Shown: in pieces, positions 1 to 8,763 of the stretch
Layout: every line of letters begins with the position of its first letter
How positions within the stretch are numbered: the stretch's first letter is position 1
DNA from: JAWSVE01 sp050633885
Lineage (GTDB): Bacteria; Pseudomonadota; Gammaproteobacteria; Pseudomonadales; Cellvibrionaceae
Direction: 5' to 3'
Assembly (NCBI GenBank): GCA_050633885.1
Contig: JBOEHK010000002.1
Coordinates: forward strand, 558,001-622,000
DNA length: 64,000 nucleotides
Notes under the pieces: generated by a model
Told to the model about the DNA's origin: nothing
The model's input: only the letters and a program-made list of their open reading frames with translations
The model's database searches: none
Program-made: the position numbers and the translations under genes

Positions 1-445
1 CATCCAGTAAATCCAGCACATTAAAGCGTGATGGCTTAATCCCTAACTTTGACGCGGCGCAGTCCCACGGATCAATGAGTTCAACTTTATGTCTCAGTAC
101 ATCTCTTCTGTAAATCACTGTTGTAAGAGCCAGCTCACCATCTTTTAAATCAAGAACAAAAAGCGGCCCCTTATGATCCATGCAGCGCGGCGCGCTCGAT
201 GTGACAAGCTTGCCGCTACGCGTAGGAGCAACAGTAATAAGATGTTTTTCTGTATTAGTAGTAATAGGCAGAGCGCGGCCATTTTTTGTCTCTGCCATGG
301 CGTAGCCAAGAAAAATACGCCCCTCATCGATCTTCCCCTTTTCTTTTAAATAAGCACGACTAGCCCAGCGGCTTGATCCATGCAGAAAATGATCACGGCT
401 ATAAATACGTGAGGCGTTGCTTTGAGGGGCGAAAAGGTAAGACAT
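1..445 (-). CDS. VirD4/TraG-like type IV coupling protein, N-terminal part (runs off left edge)
   Basis: Reading the minus strand from an ATG at 445 gives 148 residues and stays open to the window edge. A Walker A-like motif APTRSGKLV lies at about residues 73-81 and is followed by LFVLDLKDGE and VELIDPWD, the pattern of VirD4/TraG coupling ATPases that bring the relaxase-DNA complex to a type IV secretion channel. The motif has KL where most relatives have KG or KS. Only about 72 residues precede Walker A, so the usual N-terminal transmembrane segments are missing. The start codon directly follows the stop of the upstream VWA gene, which implies translational coupling. The family call is firm. 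Activity and full length cannot be judged. Confidence 0.85.
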   Translation of the reverse strand, partial: MSYLFAPQSNASRIYSRDHFLHGSSRWASRAYLKEKGKIDEGRIFLGYAMAETKNGRALPITTNTEKHLITVAPTRSGKLVTSSAPRCMDHKGPLFVLDLKDGELALTTVIYRRDVLRHKVELIDPWDCAASKLGIKPSRFNVLDLLD

Positions 446-1471
446 TTACTTATGCCCACACGCTTTCACGCGCAATATTTTTTGGCTTGTATAGGCTTGG
501 CCAATCGCACCAAAATACTGTGTGAGCGATTGTTTGACATCGCTATTCTTGGCAAAGAAATGATCGGTAAGACCGATAAGATCATCCTTTTTGTCCCCGC
601 CAATAAAATAAACGAAAGTCAGCGTTTCATTTTTCTTTGTAAGAAGCGCCTGTTTTTTCTTTGCATCACTTAATGTATAACCATCAGTCACGATAATGAC
701 GGCTTTTTGGAAACCATCGAAGCCTTTTTGCGCCATATTTTCATATGCACCGCTCAAGGCGTTGTAAATATCTGTGCCGCCGCTACTTGTGATATTCTCA
801 AATCCAAACCCGCCGCCACCGCAAGCTTGATAGTTTTTATGCGCGTAAAAAAAATCCGAATTAAAACTCGCCACGGCGCATGCGGCATTTTTAGGAAGAA
901 GTTTAAGGAAATTTTGAGCGGTGCTTTTAACTTCCTCAATATTGCCGGACATAGAACCTGAACGATCAAGTAAAAGCGTCATGGCGATCTTCGGGTCTTT
1001 GTTAATGGTCTTGTAATCAAAGCAAAGCTTTTCACCGCCCAGTGTATAAAGCGCAACACTGTCTGACGGTGGATTGATGAAGTTACCGCCTTCATCTTTA
1101 AAGCTTGCAATAATTTCAAGAGCTTTCGGATCACCAGCGACTTTGATGATTTCCGTCGTGCCGCCGCTAAAGCCAACAATCAGATTATTATCCAGATCAA
1201 TATCAAAACCCGATGTGATTGTAATGCCTTTCGCATCGACCATGCCGAACTTGGACACTGTTCTGATCAAAGCTTTGCTCGGGCCAAGAGCCGGATCAGT
1301 TTTAAGTCTTAAAGAAATCGAGCGCTCGAAATTATATCTTGAAGCAATAATAATAACGGGCGCTTTGTTTCCACTGACGGAATTGATTTTGATATCTTGC
1401 TCCTCCTGTCCATAAAGGAGAGGGGCGTTTAACAGTAAGCAAAGTGGGATGGCTTTAAGAAAAATCTTCAT
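446..1471 (-). CDS. Exported von Willebrand factor A (VWA) domain protein
   Basis: 341 residues with a signal peptide (hydrophobic to about residue 21). A VWA domain occupies roughly residues 160-340. The metal-ion-dependent adhesion site is visible as DRSGS at 169-173, a GGTD element and a TDG element, so a bound divalent cation is expected. VWA domains mediate protein-protein contacts. The gene sits between a lipoprotein gene and the coupling-protein gene on the same strand. A good Shine-Dalgarno sequence (GGGGAGGAA) precedes the ATG at 1471. A role in the envelope or in the mating apparatus is inferred from position only. Confidence 0.8.
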   Translation of the reverse strand: MKIFLKAIPLCLLLNAPLLYGQEEQDIKINSVSGNKAPVIIIASRYNFERSISLRLKTDPALGPSKALIRTVSKFGMVDAKGITITSGFDIDLDNNLIVGFSGGTTEIIKVAGDPKALEIIASFKDEGGNFINPPSDSVALYTLGGEKLCFDYKTINKDPKIAMTLLLDRSGSMSGNIEEVKSTAQNFLKLLPKNAACAVASFNSDFFYAHKNYQACGGGGFGFENITSSGGTDIYNALSGAYENMAQKGFDGFQKAVIIVTDGYTLSDAKKKQALLTKKNETLTFVYFIGGDKKDDLIGLTDHFFAKNSDVKQSLTQYFGAIGQAYTSQKILRVKACGHK

Positions 1472-1486
1472 TATTCATTCCTCCCC

Positions 1487-2164
1487 TTACAGTAGTGAGC
1501 CAAGATGAGATTTAGTTTGAGCATCACCCATCAATGTAAAATCAAGATCGCCTTTTTTGGCTTTAGCCAATAATCCTAGTGATCCCAGATAGGCTTGGAA
1601 AATTTGATCCTGATCGGGGTGGACGCGGTAAATCTTGAGCGCACTTAAACGATTTGAGAAATTAGACAGAGCAAGATTAGTGGGAACCTCCTGCGGCACT
1701 TCCACATTGATCTGCGCATCTGTTTCTTGAAACGGAACATGAATTGTTGTCCCGACCCAATATAAGCGCACATGATCAGGCTGGGTGAGATTGATCGTGG
1801 TTTCGATTTGATCAAAGGCCATCACCAGATCAGAAAAAGATTTTTTAAAAACGATTAAATCCTTCACCTGTCCGGCTTGTTCCATTAATTGGTTTGCGCT
1901 ACCAGACCACGCAATGCGGTTGGGTAGGGCGCTTAAGACAATATGGATTTGGCTGTTTCGTGTGGCCTTTCTTCGCCCCAGTGTGGTGAGTTGTTGAAGC
2001 AAATTAAGCGATGTATCGAGCGCATCCTCATAATTTTCTTCGTTTATTGTGCCGCCATTTTCAATCAAGACAAAAATGTCTTCACTTGTTTGTGGGGTTG
2101 ATGGTGTTTGCTCTTGCGAGCAGGCTGAAACGACGAGTGCTAAAGCTAAGATTAAAAGTCTCAT
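1487..2164 (-). CDS. Lipoprotein of unknown function
   Basis: 225 residues beginning with a short lipoprotein signal peptide and lipobox (VVSAC, Cys15), so the mature protein should be anchored in a membrane. The middle contains alternating strands and helices with motifs such as DIFVLIENGG and VRLYWVGTTI, which could be a Rossmann- or VWA-like fold without a complete metal site. I do not recognise the family. It lies 15 bp upstream of the VWA gene and 4 bp downstream of a four-TM gene in one minus-strand operon that ends with the coupling protein. Confidence 0.65.
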   Translation of the reverse strand: MRLLILALALVVSACSQEQTPSTPQTSEDIFVLIENGGTINEENYEDALDTSLNLLQQLTTLGRRKATRNSQIHIVLSALPNRIAWSGSANQLMEQAGQVKDLIVFKKSFSDLVMAFDQIETTINLTQPDHVRLYWVGTTIHVPFQETDAQINVEVPQEVPTNLALSNFSNRLSALKIYRVHPDQDQIFQAYLGSLGLLAKAKKGDLDFTLMGDAQTKSHLGSLL

Positions 2165-2168
2165 AATA

Positions 2169-2762
2169 TTATTCCTCTGATGCTTTCAAAGATGAAAGGG
2201 CGCGTGTGGTAAACAGCGCCAATATGATGTTGATCACGGAAATGACGATAGACACGCCAATGGCCAAACCTTTGTTCTGTGCCAAAAATGCCATTACACT
2301 GTCTTGGCTTTGGGTCACAAAACCCGAGGGCATAGACTCTCTGGCAACCAGTGTGTAGAGATTGACCACCTCTAAACCAATCACCATGGCCAGCACCAGA
2401 AAGGCAATGAGTGAGACAATCTGATTTTGCGGATGGGAAAACCATTCTTTGGGATCATCAAGAATATTTTGGCGAAAGGTTTCTGCCCAGATGAAGATCG
2501 GCGTAGCAACCGAAAACACGGCGAGTAATATTGAGATGATGTGCGAGGCATTGGCATCCGGATCAATGCCGGAAAAGAGAGTGCCTATGACAGGCAGCTC
2601 AGAAAGGTAGGTTTCATTCATTAGCCCCACGGTTTCCGTATAGACGGCGTAGAACATGACGAACATGGAAGCTTCAAGGGCAATACAAAACACAATGGTT
2701 GTAATGGCCGAAAAACTTGGCGGCGTTGTCCCAGCAAAGGGATTACTCATTGATGGTTTCAT
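2169..2762 (-). CDS. Four-TM inner-membrane protein
   Basis: 197 residues from the ATG at 2762, chosen over upstream in-frame starts because GGAG lies about 8 nt before it and it overlaps the previous stop as ATGA. Four hydrophobic segments are visible: roughly FSAITTIVFCIALEASMFVM, an ISILLAVFSV segment, a LIAFLVLAMVIGLEV segment and a C-terminal IGVSIVISVINIILALF segment. I recognise no named family. Its place in the operon with a coupling protein lacking its own membrane anchor makes it a candidate membrane partner, which is an inference. Confidence 0.65.
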   Translation of the reverse strand: MKPSMSNPFAGTTPPSFSAITTIVFCIALEASMFVMFYAVYTETVGLMNETYLSELPVIGTLFSGIDPDANASHIISILLAVFSVATPIFIWAETFRQNILDDPKEWFSHPQNQIVSLIAFLVLAMVIGLEVVNLYTLVARESMPSGFVTQSQDSVMAFLAQNKGLAIGVSIVISVINIILALFTTRALSSLKASEE

Positions 2763-2944
2763 TTGTTTTTCTCCATAGAGAGTTTTTGAAAATAAGCGCG
2801 GCATCCAAAATGGAAACACCGCGCGTCGTTACAGGAATAAAAGCGGTTACAGGTGAAATGCCTTTTTTTTCTGGAAGAGGCTTCCGTCAAAGAGGTGTCG
2901 GCTAAAGCATGATGATTAGTTGGAGATGGATTAGGTTTATTCAT
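2759..2944 (-). CDS. Small ORF with a probable frameshift at an A8 tract
   Basis: A 61-residue minus-strand ORF that overlaps its upstream and downstream neighbours by ATGA junctions. The first 27 residues (Ser/Thr/Asn-rich) look plausible. After the A8 run (2863-2870) the frame becomes Cys/Phe/His-rich and unlike normal protein. The +1 frame after that run reads GISPVTAFIPVTTRGVSIL and continues to a TAA at 2743-2745, overlapping the next gene. Either the gene is frameshifted, by mutation or sequencing, or slippage makes a longer product. No function is recognised. Confidence 0.4.
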   Translation of the reverse strand: MNKPNPSPTNHHALADTSLTEASSRKKRHFTCNRFYSCNDARCFHFGCRAYFQKLSMEKNK

Positions 2945-3105
2945 TTGCCACCCCGAAAATCAAGGGTTTTAAGTAGCGACTCAACTAAGTAGCAAATGAA
3001 AAACAATGTCCATAAATAGCGACCTTCTGCATTGGTGATGCCTAAAAGGATTCCAACGACGAGAAGTGCCACCAAGAAGGTTTTTAAATAAGTTTTGAGA
3101 TTCAT
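2941..3105 (-). CDS. 54-residue single-TM protein
   Basis: An ORF too short for most gene callers. It starts at the ATG at 3105 and ends with a TGA that overlaps the next ATG (ATGA). It contains a strong hydrophobic segment (FLVALLVVGILLGI) and a second amphipathic stretch (LWTLFFICYLVESLL). It appears to head the minus-strand operon that ends in the coupling protein. Tight coupling and composition support a real membrane peptide of unknown function. Confidence 0.5.
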   Translation of the reverse strand: MNLKTYLKTFLVALLVVGILLGITNAEGRYLWTLFFICYLVESLLKTLDFRGGK

Positions 3106-3373
3106 GGTTTTCGCCCTCACTTTTATTTGTGCGACGAAAACCTATTCTTCACATGCGCTCACAGAATGCGTCAGAAAACATTCTGGGTTACTCAGAAACG
3201 GTCAGAAAATATCAATTAACTTGTTGATTTATAAAAATTATTAAATTTTTTAGTGGCGATCAAGATGCCCCTTAAAGACCAATCAATTTTATAAAATTGA
3301 CGATTTGATCCGTAACATGATATTTGTAAATGAATGGAAATATTTGTACTCAAGGAAAAGAAAGCATTTATGA

Positions 3374-3724
3374 ATGACAGTAGATGAAGAAGCGAACAAG
3401 CAGGATTGGATAGTGCGCCCAGATTTGGAGACACAAGACGTATTATTTGAGGGCATCCCAAGTAGAGAATTATATCTCTTGGAAGAATTAGCCCAACGTC
3501 TTTATTCAAGAGATAAGGAGGACTTCCAAAGACAGTATTCTGAAAAAGAAAGATGGGAGATAAGAGTTGAGGCATTAGCGGGGGCTATCTTTGATTCTGC
3601 TGAACAACATCTAAGTGAGGCAGAACTTCACAATGCATTGGACAGGTATCGGAAAGAGAAGGAATTTCTTAAAGCAAAGCAAAATCCACAATCCGAGCTG
3701 GAACCAATTACTCCGGACATATAG
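3374..3724 (+). CDS. Hypothetical acidic helical protein (116 aa)
   Basis: 116 residues, highly charged and predicted mostly helical, with no signal peptide or membrane segment. I recognise no family. The ATG at 3370 is followed at once by a stop in its frame, so 3374 is the first workable start. A hairpin with a T run follows at 3772-3803, just ahead of the long TPR gene on the same strand, so the pair may form a unit with regulated read-through. Confidence 0.5.
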   Translation: MTVDEEANKQDWIVRPDLETQDVLFEGIPSRELYLLEELAQRLYSRDKEDFQRQYSEKERWEIRVEALAGAIFDSAEQHLSEAELHNALDRYRKEKEFLKAKQNPQSELEPITPDI

Positions 3725-3771
3725 ATTTTATGAAACTTAAACCCTTATAATCAAATTTCAATTTAAGTTAC

Positions 3772-3803
3772 TGCCAGAGCACTAGAATGTTCTGGCATTT
3801 TTG
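3772..3803 (+). terminator. Rho-independent terminator or attenuator before the TPR gene
   Basis: TGCCAGA and TCTGGCA form a 7-bp stem around a 12-nt loop and are followed by five T. It ends within the first possible TTG start of the next gene, so transcription of the TPR gene from upstream would have to pass through it. Confidence 0.6.
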
Positions 3804-6800
3804 TTGACCAAAGAGGGAGTAGTTTTGTCTTTAAATAAACAAGATTACGAAATTGCCTTTCGCTCCGGCACTGACGATTATATAAAATATGAAAATATTA
3901 AATCTTCCATGGCAGGAGCAGATAATAAGAAAAAGGCAAAAGAATTAGCCGATCTGCACTCCAAGGATATTAAGGTATTATGGGAAGCGTATCACCTCAC
4001 TAGTTATCTAAAAGCTCTTACCGATCAGGATAGTAAATTCGAAAACTCATTAGATGCAAAGCTTGAACGAACAAGAGTGAATTGTTTGTCAAAGCTTATG
4101 AAAATGCCTAGTGACAAGGGCATAACGAAAGAAAATTCAGAAGTCGTGTTTATAAAACTCGCCGAACTTGAGCAATGTTCTAAATTGGAGGTATTTGTTC
4201 GTTTTCTAGAATTTAATCAAGATAAACCTTTTATATTATCCGGTTTTAAAGAGGATAGATCAGATTTGCGTGAATGGATTCGTGATCTCAAAAAATATAT
4301 TGAGGAGGAAAAACACAAGCCAACCATAGCTAATTTAAAATCTGGGGAATACGAAAGCTCAGATAGCGCTCCCAAATTACCCCTTCAAGATACTTTGGCA
4401 ATCTCAAAAGAACTTAAAAGGATTAAAGAAGATATTGGAGTCTATCCTTACGATAAAGATAAATTTGGCACAATAGATAATGCTAAATACAGAACGGCTT
4501 TAGAAGACATTAAAAATCTGCTTGTAGTTTTTCCAGAAAATGTTGACTTAATGTCTCTGCAGATAAGAGTACTATCGTTCCTGCGAAAATATGAAGACGC
4601 TCTGCCTTTGGCGGAGAAATTATACAAACAATACCCGTTAAGTATTGATGTGGTTATCTCGTACATATTAGTTTTGAAGAACATAGGAAGATTCGAAGAA
4701 GTCTTACAAATATCGGAAGAATATAGATCCATTAAAGATGTTGATAATCCGCTCTTCCATTTACATGTCGGTCTGACACTTAATAGACTAGAAAGATATG
4801 AAGAAGCTGTTGAGGAATTTGAAAGCGCTATACGGATCGATCCCAGCTTTATTGTATCTTATAGTAGCCTATCTAAAATTTACGTAACTATTAAGCAATA
4901 TACCGATAGCGAAATCGTTTTGAGAAATGCATTAGAAATATTTCCTGATGATGAAACTTTAGGCTGGCAGTTAGTAAGCGTTTTAGAGAACCAGTTGAGT
5001 CAGGAAGAATCAGAAGAGCTTGCTATCAAGCTTTTTAAAAAAGCATCCTCATCTAATGCATTGGCTAAAACCATGCTAAAAGCATTCAAGTTGATGCGAA
5101 AAGAGGAATATTCTAAGGCACACGACATTTTAAAAGATTTCGCGTATCAACGCTCTAGAAACGCGCTGATTGAAAATTCCTCTAAATCGAGAATTTTCGG
5201 GGTGCTCGCTAATTCTTACGAAGTGGTTTGGGATAAACAAGGTCAAAAGAATAAATATTTGAATTATGCGATAGAATGTCGTGAAATATCTCTTGATTAT
5301 AACCCTCAAAATATAGATTCGCTTGAAAATTTAGCCTTACTTAAATTTGTAAATAATGCGCATGATCAGTCCAAAAAACTAATCATAAAAGCGGCTGAAA
5401 TAGTTGAGAATACTTTAGATGAACAAATACAGCCATTAGATGTATTTGTGAAGTTCATATCTAAATTAAAATATATGAAGGGTATTGCATTAGATGATTG
5501 GCTAAAGCCTTTATTGTGGTACAACGAAAAATATGATGATAGTCCATTTGGCTATTTAGGATTGGCCAGCGTAAGTTTATCAAAAAATGATTTCTTAAGC
5601 GCAAGATCAAATATCGATCAAGCTTTAAAAAGAGCGAAATGTTTTCTAGCGAAACAGAAAACAAGTATGCTTGAGACCATAATTTTGAACGGTATCTCAG
5701 GTATTTTAAAAAAAATTATTATTGAAGATAATGGATATGATCAGTATTTCAAAACGATTAATTCTATCCTTGAAAAATGTAAATCAGAGCAAGTAAAAAA
5801 ACTAAGTTTTCATTATTGGATGAGTAGTGTTGTTACAACTGCGGAACTCTACCACAAACTAGGGGTTGATAAAAATAATTTAGATTTTTTGAAAATATCA
5901 ATTCATGCATATGAAATTGTTCTTGCAGAAAGAATTAGGCATAGCGATACATTGCTTTGGCTGCAAACAAACCTAGATATGTCGAGTGTGTATTTGAATC
6001 TTTCAGAAATTACCAAAAACCCGATAGATATTGAAAAATCTATTTCTTATTTAAGTTATATGCTTGAAGAAATAGACCCTGAAGAGCATGCAAATGATTA
6101 CATTATTACAAATAAAAATATTGTCAAAAAATACGAACTACTTTGGGATAACTTTGATTTTAATATTAAATACGTCAAAGAGGGTGTCCAATATTTAGAA
6201 AATCTATGTAATGTAACACGCGTTGAGGAGGACAGTGATTATTGGTTAGAAATACAATTCCATCTAGCTTATTGCTTCTCTCAGATCGGCAATGAGTCAC
6301 ACAGCACAGAATGCCTTGTCAAATCCCTTGACGTATACAAAAATAGACATGCTTATCTGCTAAGATCGCGTAACGAAGAACTCTTAATTGAATCCCACTT
6401 TTTCTTAGGGATGGCAAATAAAGCGCTATATGACGTCGGAAACGATGAAAATGTTATTAAAGATGCAATCAGTAATTTCAATTCTGTCATTGAGAAGTCT
6501 GAAGGCATGTATCTTTCTGATGCATGGATATTCCTTGCAAGCATTTTTAAACAAGACGGCTTAAATAGAAACAACAAAGGCATGCTTACAAAATCTGTAA
6601 AGGCTTGTAGCTCAGCCCTTGAATTAGAAATGGGCGCCACTCCTAAGAGAGCTAATGCTCTTAAATCCCTCGGCCAGACATACTGTGGTTTGGGATGCAT
6701 AGAAAAAGAGCCATCATTTTATCGAAAAGAAATACTTTTGTATAAAGAAGCAATAGAAATATATGAAGACCTTGGCGTGCAAGGAAATAAAAGTGATTAT

Positions 6801-7124
6801 TTCTATTGTCTGCATTATTTAGCAATGGCTTTGATAAACATCGCCAAATACCGTGATAACTATGATTTAGATGAGCTAGAGCACGCCATTAGCTTATTCG
6901 ATAGCGTAGTAGATAATATGGATATAGAAAGCGAAAGAAAGCTTATTGCGGAGGCTGTAGAATTTCGTGGCGTTGCAAAATATTTTCTTTATAAGGCACA
7001 TGAAAATAAAAAATGGCTGGAAGAAGCTAAAGTCGATTTTACTAGATCGCAAGATATCTACACGAAGAGTATGTTTCCAATGGAGTATGCTAGGGTAGAA
7101 AAGTCCCTTGAAAAAATATCATAA
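3801..7124 (+). CDS. Large tetratricopeptide-repeat protein (about 1100 aa)
   Basis: A cytoplasmic-looking protein without a signal peptide or TM segment. Residues about 200-420 hold clear TPR units (for example LHVGLTLNRLERYEEAVEEF followed by IRIDPSFIVSYSSLS), and further helical repeats extend to the C terminus. The N-terminal 180 residues are helical and not recognised. The open frame begins with TTG at 3801, but that codon lies in a terminator. TTG at 3825 has GAGGGAG a few bases upstream and is the better start. The local DNA is AT-rich compared with flanking genes, suggesting separate acquisition. TPR proteins scaffold complexes. It sits beside hipBA in a defence-rich element, but no catalytic domain is visible. 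Confidence 0.75.
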   Translation: MLTKEGVVLSLNKQDYEIAFRSGTDDYIKYENIKSSMAGADNKKKAKELADLHSKDIKVLWEAYHLTSYLKALTDQDSKFENSLDAKLERTRVNCLSKLMKMPSDKGITKENSEVVFIKLAELEQCSKLEVFVRFLEFNQDKPFILSGFKEDRSDLREWIRDLKKYIEEEKHKPTIANLKSGEYESSDSAPKLPLQDTLAISKELKRIKEDIGVYPYDKDKFGTIDNAKYRTALEDIKNLLVVFPENVDLMSLQIRVLSFLRKYEDALPLAEKLYKQYPLSIDVVISYILVLKNIGRFEEVLQISEEYRSIKDVDNPLFHLHVGLTLNRLERYEEAVEEFESAIRIDPSFIVSYSSLSKIYVTIKQYTDSEIVLRNALEIFPDDETLGWQLVSVLENQLSQEESEELAIKLFKKASSSNALAKTMLKAFKLMRKEEYSKAHDILKDFAYQRSRNALIENSSKSRIFGVLANSYEVVWDKQGQKNKYLNYAIECREISLDYNPQNIDSLENLALLKFVNNAHDQSKKLIIKAAEIVENTLDEQIQPLDVFVKFISKLKYMKGIALDDWLKPLLWYNEKYDDSPFGYLGLASVSLSKNDFLSARSNIDQALKRAKCFLAKQKTSMLETIILNGISGILKKIIIEDNGYDQYFKTINSILEKCKSEQVKKLSFHYWMSSVVTTAELYHKLGVDKNNLDFLKISIHAYEIVLAERIRHSDTLLWLQTNLDMSSVYLNLSEITKNPIDIEKSISYLSYMLEEIDPEEHANDYIITNKNIVKKYELLWDNFDFNIKYVKEGVQYLENLCNVTRVEEDSDYWLEIQFHLAYCFSQIGNESHSTECLVKSLDVYKNRHAYLLRSRNEELLIESHFFLGMANKALYDVGNDENVIKDAISNFNSVIEKSEGMYLSDAWIFLASIFKQDGLNRNNKGMLTKSVKACSSALELEMGATPKRANALKSLGQTYCGLGCIEKEPSFYRKEILLYKEAIEIYEDLGVQGNKSDYFYCLHYLAMALINIAKYRDNYDLDELEHAISLFDSVVDNMDIESERKLIAEAVEFRGVAKYFLYKAHENKKWLEEAKVDFTRSQDIYTKSMFPMEYARVEKSLEKIS

Positions 7125-7157
7125 AATCAATTTTAGATATTTGTTGTTTTCAATAGT

Positions 7158-8423
7158 TCAGTTCTCTCTCACGACTGAAAAGGGGTTTAAAAACTGTCTC
7201 TTCCATAGAAGATTTTTATCGACCTCACTGAGTTCTGCTTCTTCACAGACTAAGTTCCAGTTTTGTTCGATAACTGATATATAATGATCAAATATAGTAT
7301 GAGCCTCTTTTTCTGAAATTTGAAAATTATGCGCGGTTTCAAGGCAGGTTTTAAGTTGGCTTAACTTATTTTGCTCTGCAATGAGCATGGCTTGCGTTGC
7401 CTCGTTACCCGTTCGGCCTTGTGGGCATATGTCATAAGCCGGTGTTAGGCTTAGTTCTTTCCCATTCCAAAATGCGGCATGGTTGCGAGCATGATCATCT
7501 GTATTGCCGCACAAAATATTAAATACCAAACGAGAAAACAGTTCATGCAGTGTTTTTTTGGGTTCTATAAATCTGCGGCGAATAATTTCTGCTAAATCCT
7601 CATAGCTTGCATATCGCGCCATCATGTCATCAAGCCCTAGTATGGTCAGCGCTGAAACCATAGGCTTACGAAGCCATGTGTCGCCTTTTGAAATACGGTC
7701 AAATCTTTCAATCAGTAAAACATCTTTATTCGCCGCATTCACAAGTTTAACGGGAGCGACGTTTAACCCGACTATGGCGGCAAGCCTCATCGCAATAAAT
7801 TCTGCTTTGACGACACTATAGAGGTCGGTGCTAGATGAAAATTTTGCGACGTATTTTTTGCCTTGATCCTTTATCAAAGCTTTTGGCCTTGCGCCCCCTA
7901 TAGAGCTACCATGGAATAATGCATGATCGAGTTCTGGCGTAAGCGGTATTCCTTTTTCAACCCGCTCGGAAGACTCTATTAATTCTTCTAGACTTACATT
8001 GTTGGCAGAGCGGGGGACATACTCGCTCGGAGATTTCTGAAAATCGAGCGCACCGATTCGATCTGAACCTGATTCCAATAGATAAGTAAGTTCGTCCAAT
8101 TCTGCCGTATCGGTATGTTGTCCTTTAAGCCCTAATTTTTTATTCAGTATGACACGGCGACCCCAAGCATCCGGCGCGGCATCTCTGATGCAACCGGGCA
8201 TAGTAAGCCCTTGTGTTAAAGATAGTGCGCCAGTTTTAAGCGGTAGCTCAGGCTCGTAAATTGAAATGACAGGTTTTTCCTGTTCGATCCGCTCAAGGTA
8301 GCTTTTACCGTAGTTGAATAAGATAGTATTCTGATCTACTTCCAAACGCCCAGCCACAACTGGCTCGGTTTCATGCTGCAACCATATCCAGACAAATGCC
8401 TCACTCACTTTGTTAGAAGTCAT
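7158..8423 (-). CDS. hipA: HipA-family serine/threonine kinase toxin
   Basis: 421 residues from the ATG at 8423. HipA kinases phosphorylate a translation target (glutamyl-tRNA synthetase for E. coli HipA), causing growth arrest. Visible features are an N-terminal HipA-N region, the Gly-rich loop HGSSIGGARPK at 171-181, a likely nucleotide-binding Lys in VAKF (about 194), the LLIERFDR segment, the catalytic region CGNTDDHARN at about 305-314 and the metal-binding YDIC at 330-333. Length is normal for the family and nothing essential seems missing. It overlaps hipB by 11 nt and is convergent with the TPR gene. It probably stabilises the element. Confidence 0.92.
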   Translation of the reverse strand: MTSNKVSEAFVWIWLQHETEPVVAGRLEVDQNTILFNYGKSYLERIEQEKPVISIYEPELPLKTGALSLTQGLTMPGCIRDAAPDAWGRRVILNKKLGLKGQHTDTAELDELTYLLESGSDRIGALDFQKSPSEYVPRSANNVSLEELIESSERVEKGIPLTPELDHALFHGSSIGGARPKALIKDQGKKYVAKFSSSTDLYSVVKAEFIAMRLAAIVGLNVAPVKLVNAANKDVLLIERFDRISKGDTWLRKPMVSALTILGLDDMMARYASYEDLAEIIRRRFIEPKKTLHELFSRLVFNILCGNTDDHARNHAAFWNGKELSLTPAYDICPQGRTGNEATQAMLIAEQNKLSQLKTCLETAHNFQISEKEAHTIFDHYISVIEQNWNLVCEEAELSEVDKNLLWKRQFLNPFSVVREN

Positions 8424-8751
8424 CGTAGACCTCTTTAGATTTTTTGCGCACAGACTTTGGTAGCAAGGCAAGCTTGTCTTCGTTCTGGCGAAGATGCTTC
8501 GTTAAAGTGGTTTCCTCGGCATCAAATAACGTAACTCCGATGACGGTGGCCGCTTCAAAAACAGCGCCAATCTCGCATTTAGTATCGCCTTTTTCGATGC
8601 GTTGTATTAAGCCTCTGGAAACACCTACTCGGTCGGCCAACTCTTGTAGAGTTAGCGCTTTCTCCTTGCGAGCGGCACGGATCAACCCACCAAGGAGCGT
8701 TGTTGCTTCTCGGGTGTAGCGTGAATATGATCGAGCAGTTGTTTTTGGCAT
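8413..8751 (-). CDS. hipB: HipB-like antitoxin and autorepressor (XRE family)
   Basis: 112 residues from the ATG at 8751. A helix-turn-helix of the Cro/CI type is seen as LTLQELADRVGVSRGLIQRI, preceded by a basic N terminus and followed by a charged tail. HipB proteins bind HipA and operator palindromes to repress their own operon. The stop overlaps the hipA start, the standard antitoxin-first arrangement. Four matching palindromes lie directly upstream. Confidence 0.9.
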   Translation of the reverse strand: MPKTTARSYSRYTREATTLLGGLIRAARKEKALTLQELADRVGVSRGLIQRIEKGDTKCEIGAVFEAATVIGVTLFDAEETTLTKHLRQNEDKLALLPKSVRKKSKEVYDDF

Positions 8752-8763
8752 TTTCCAACCTTT

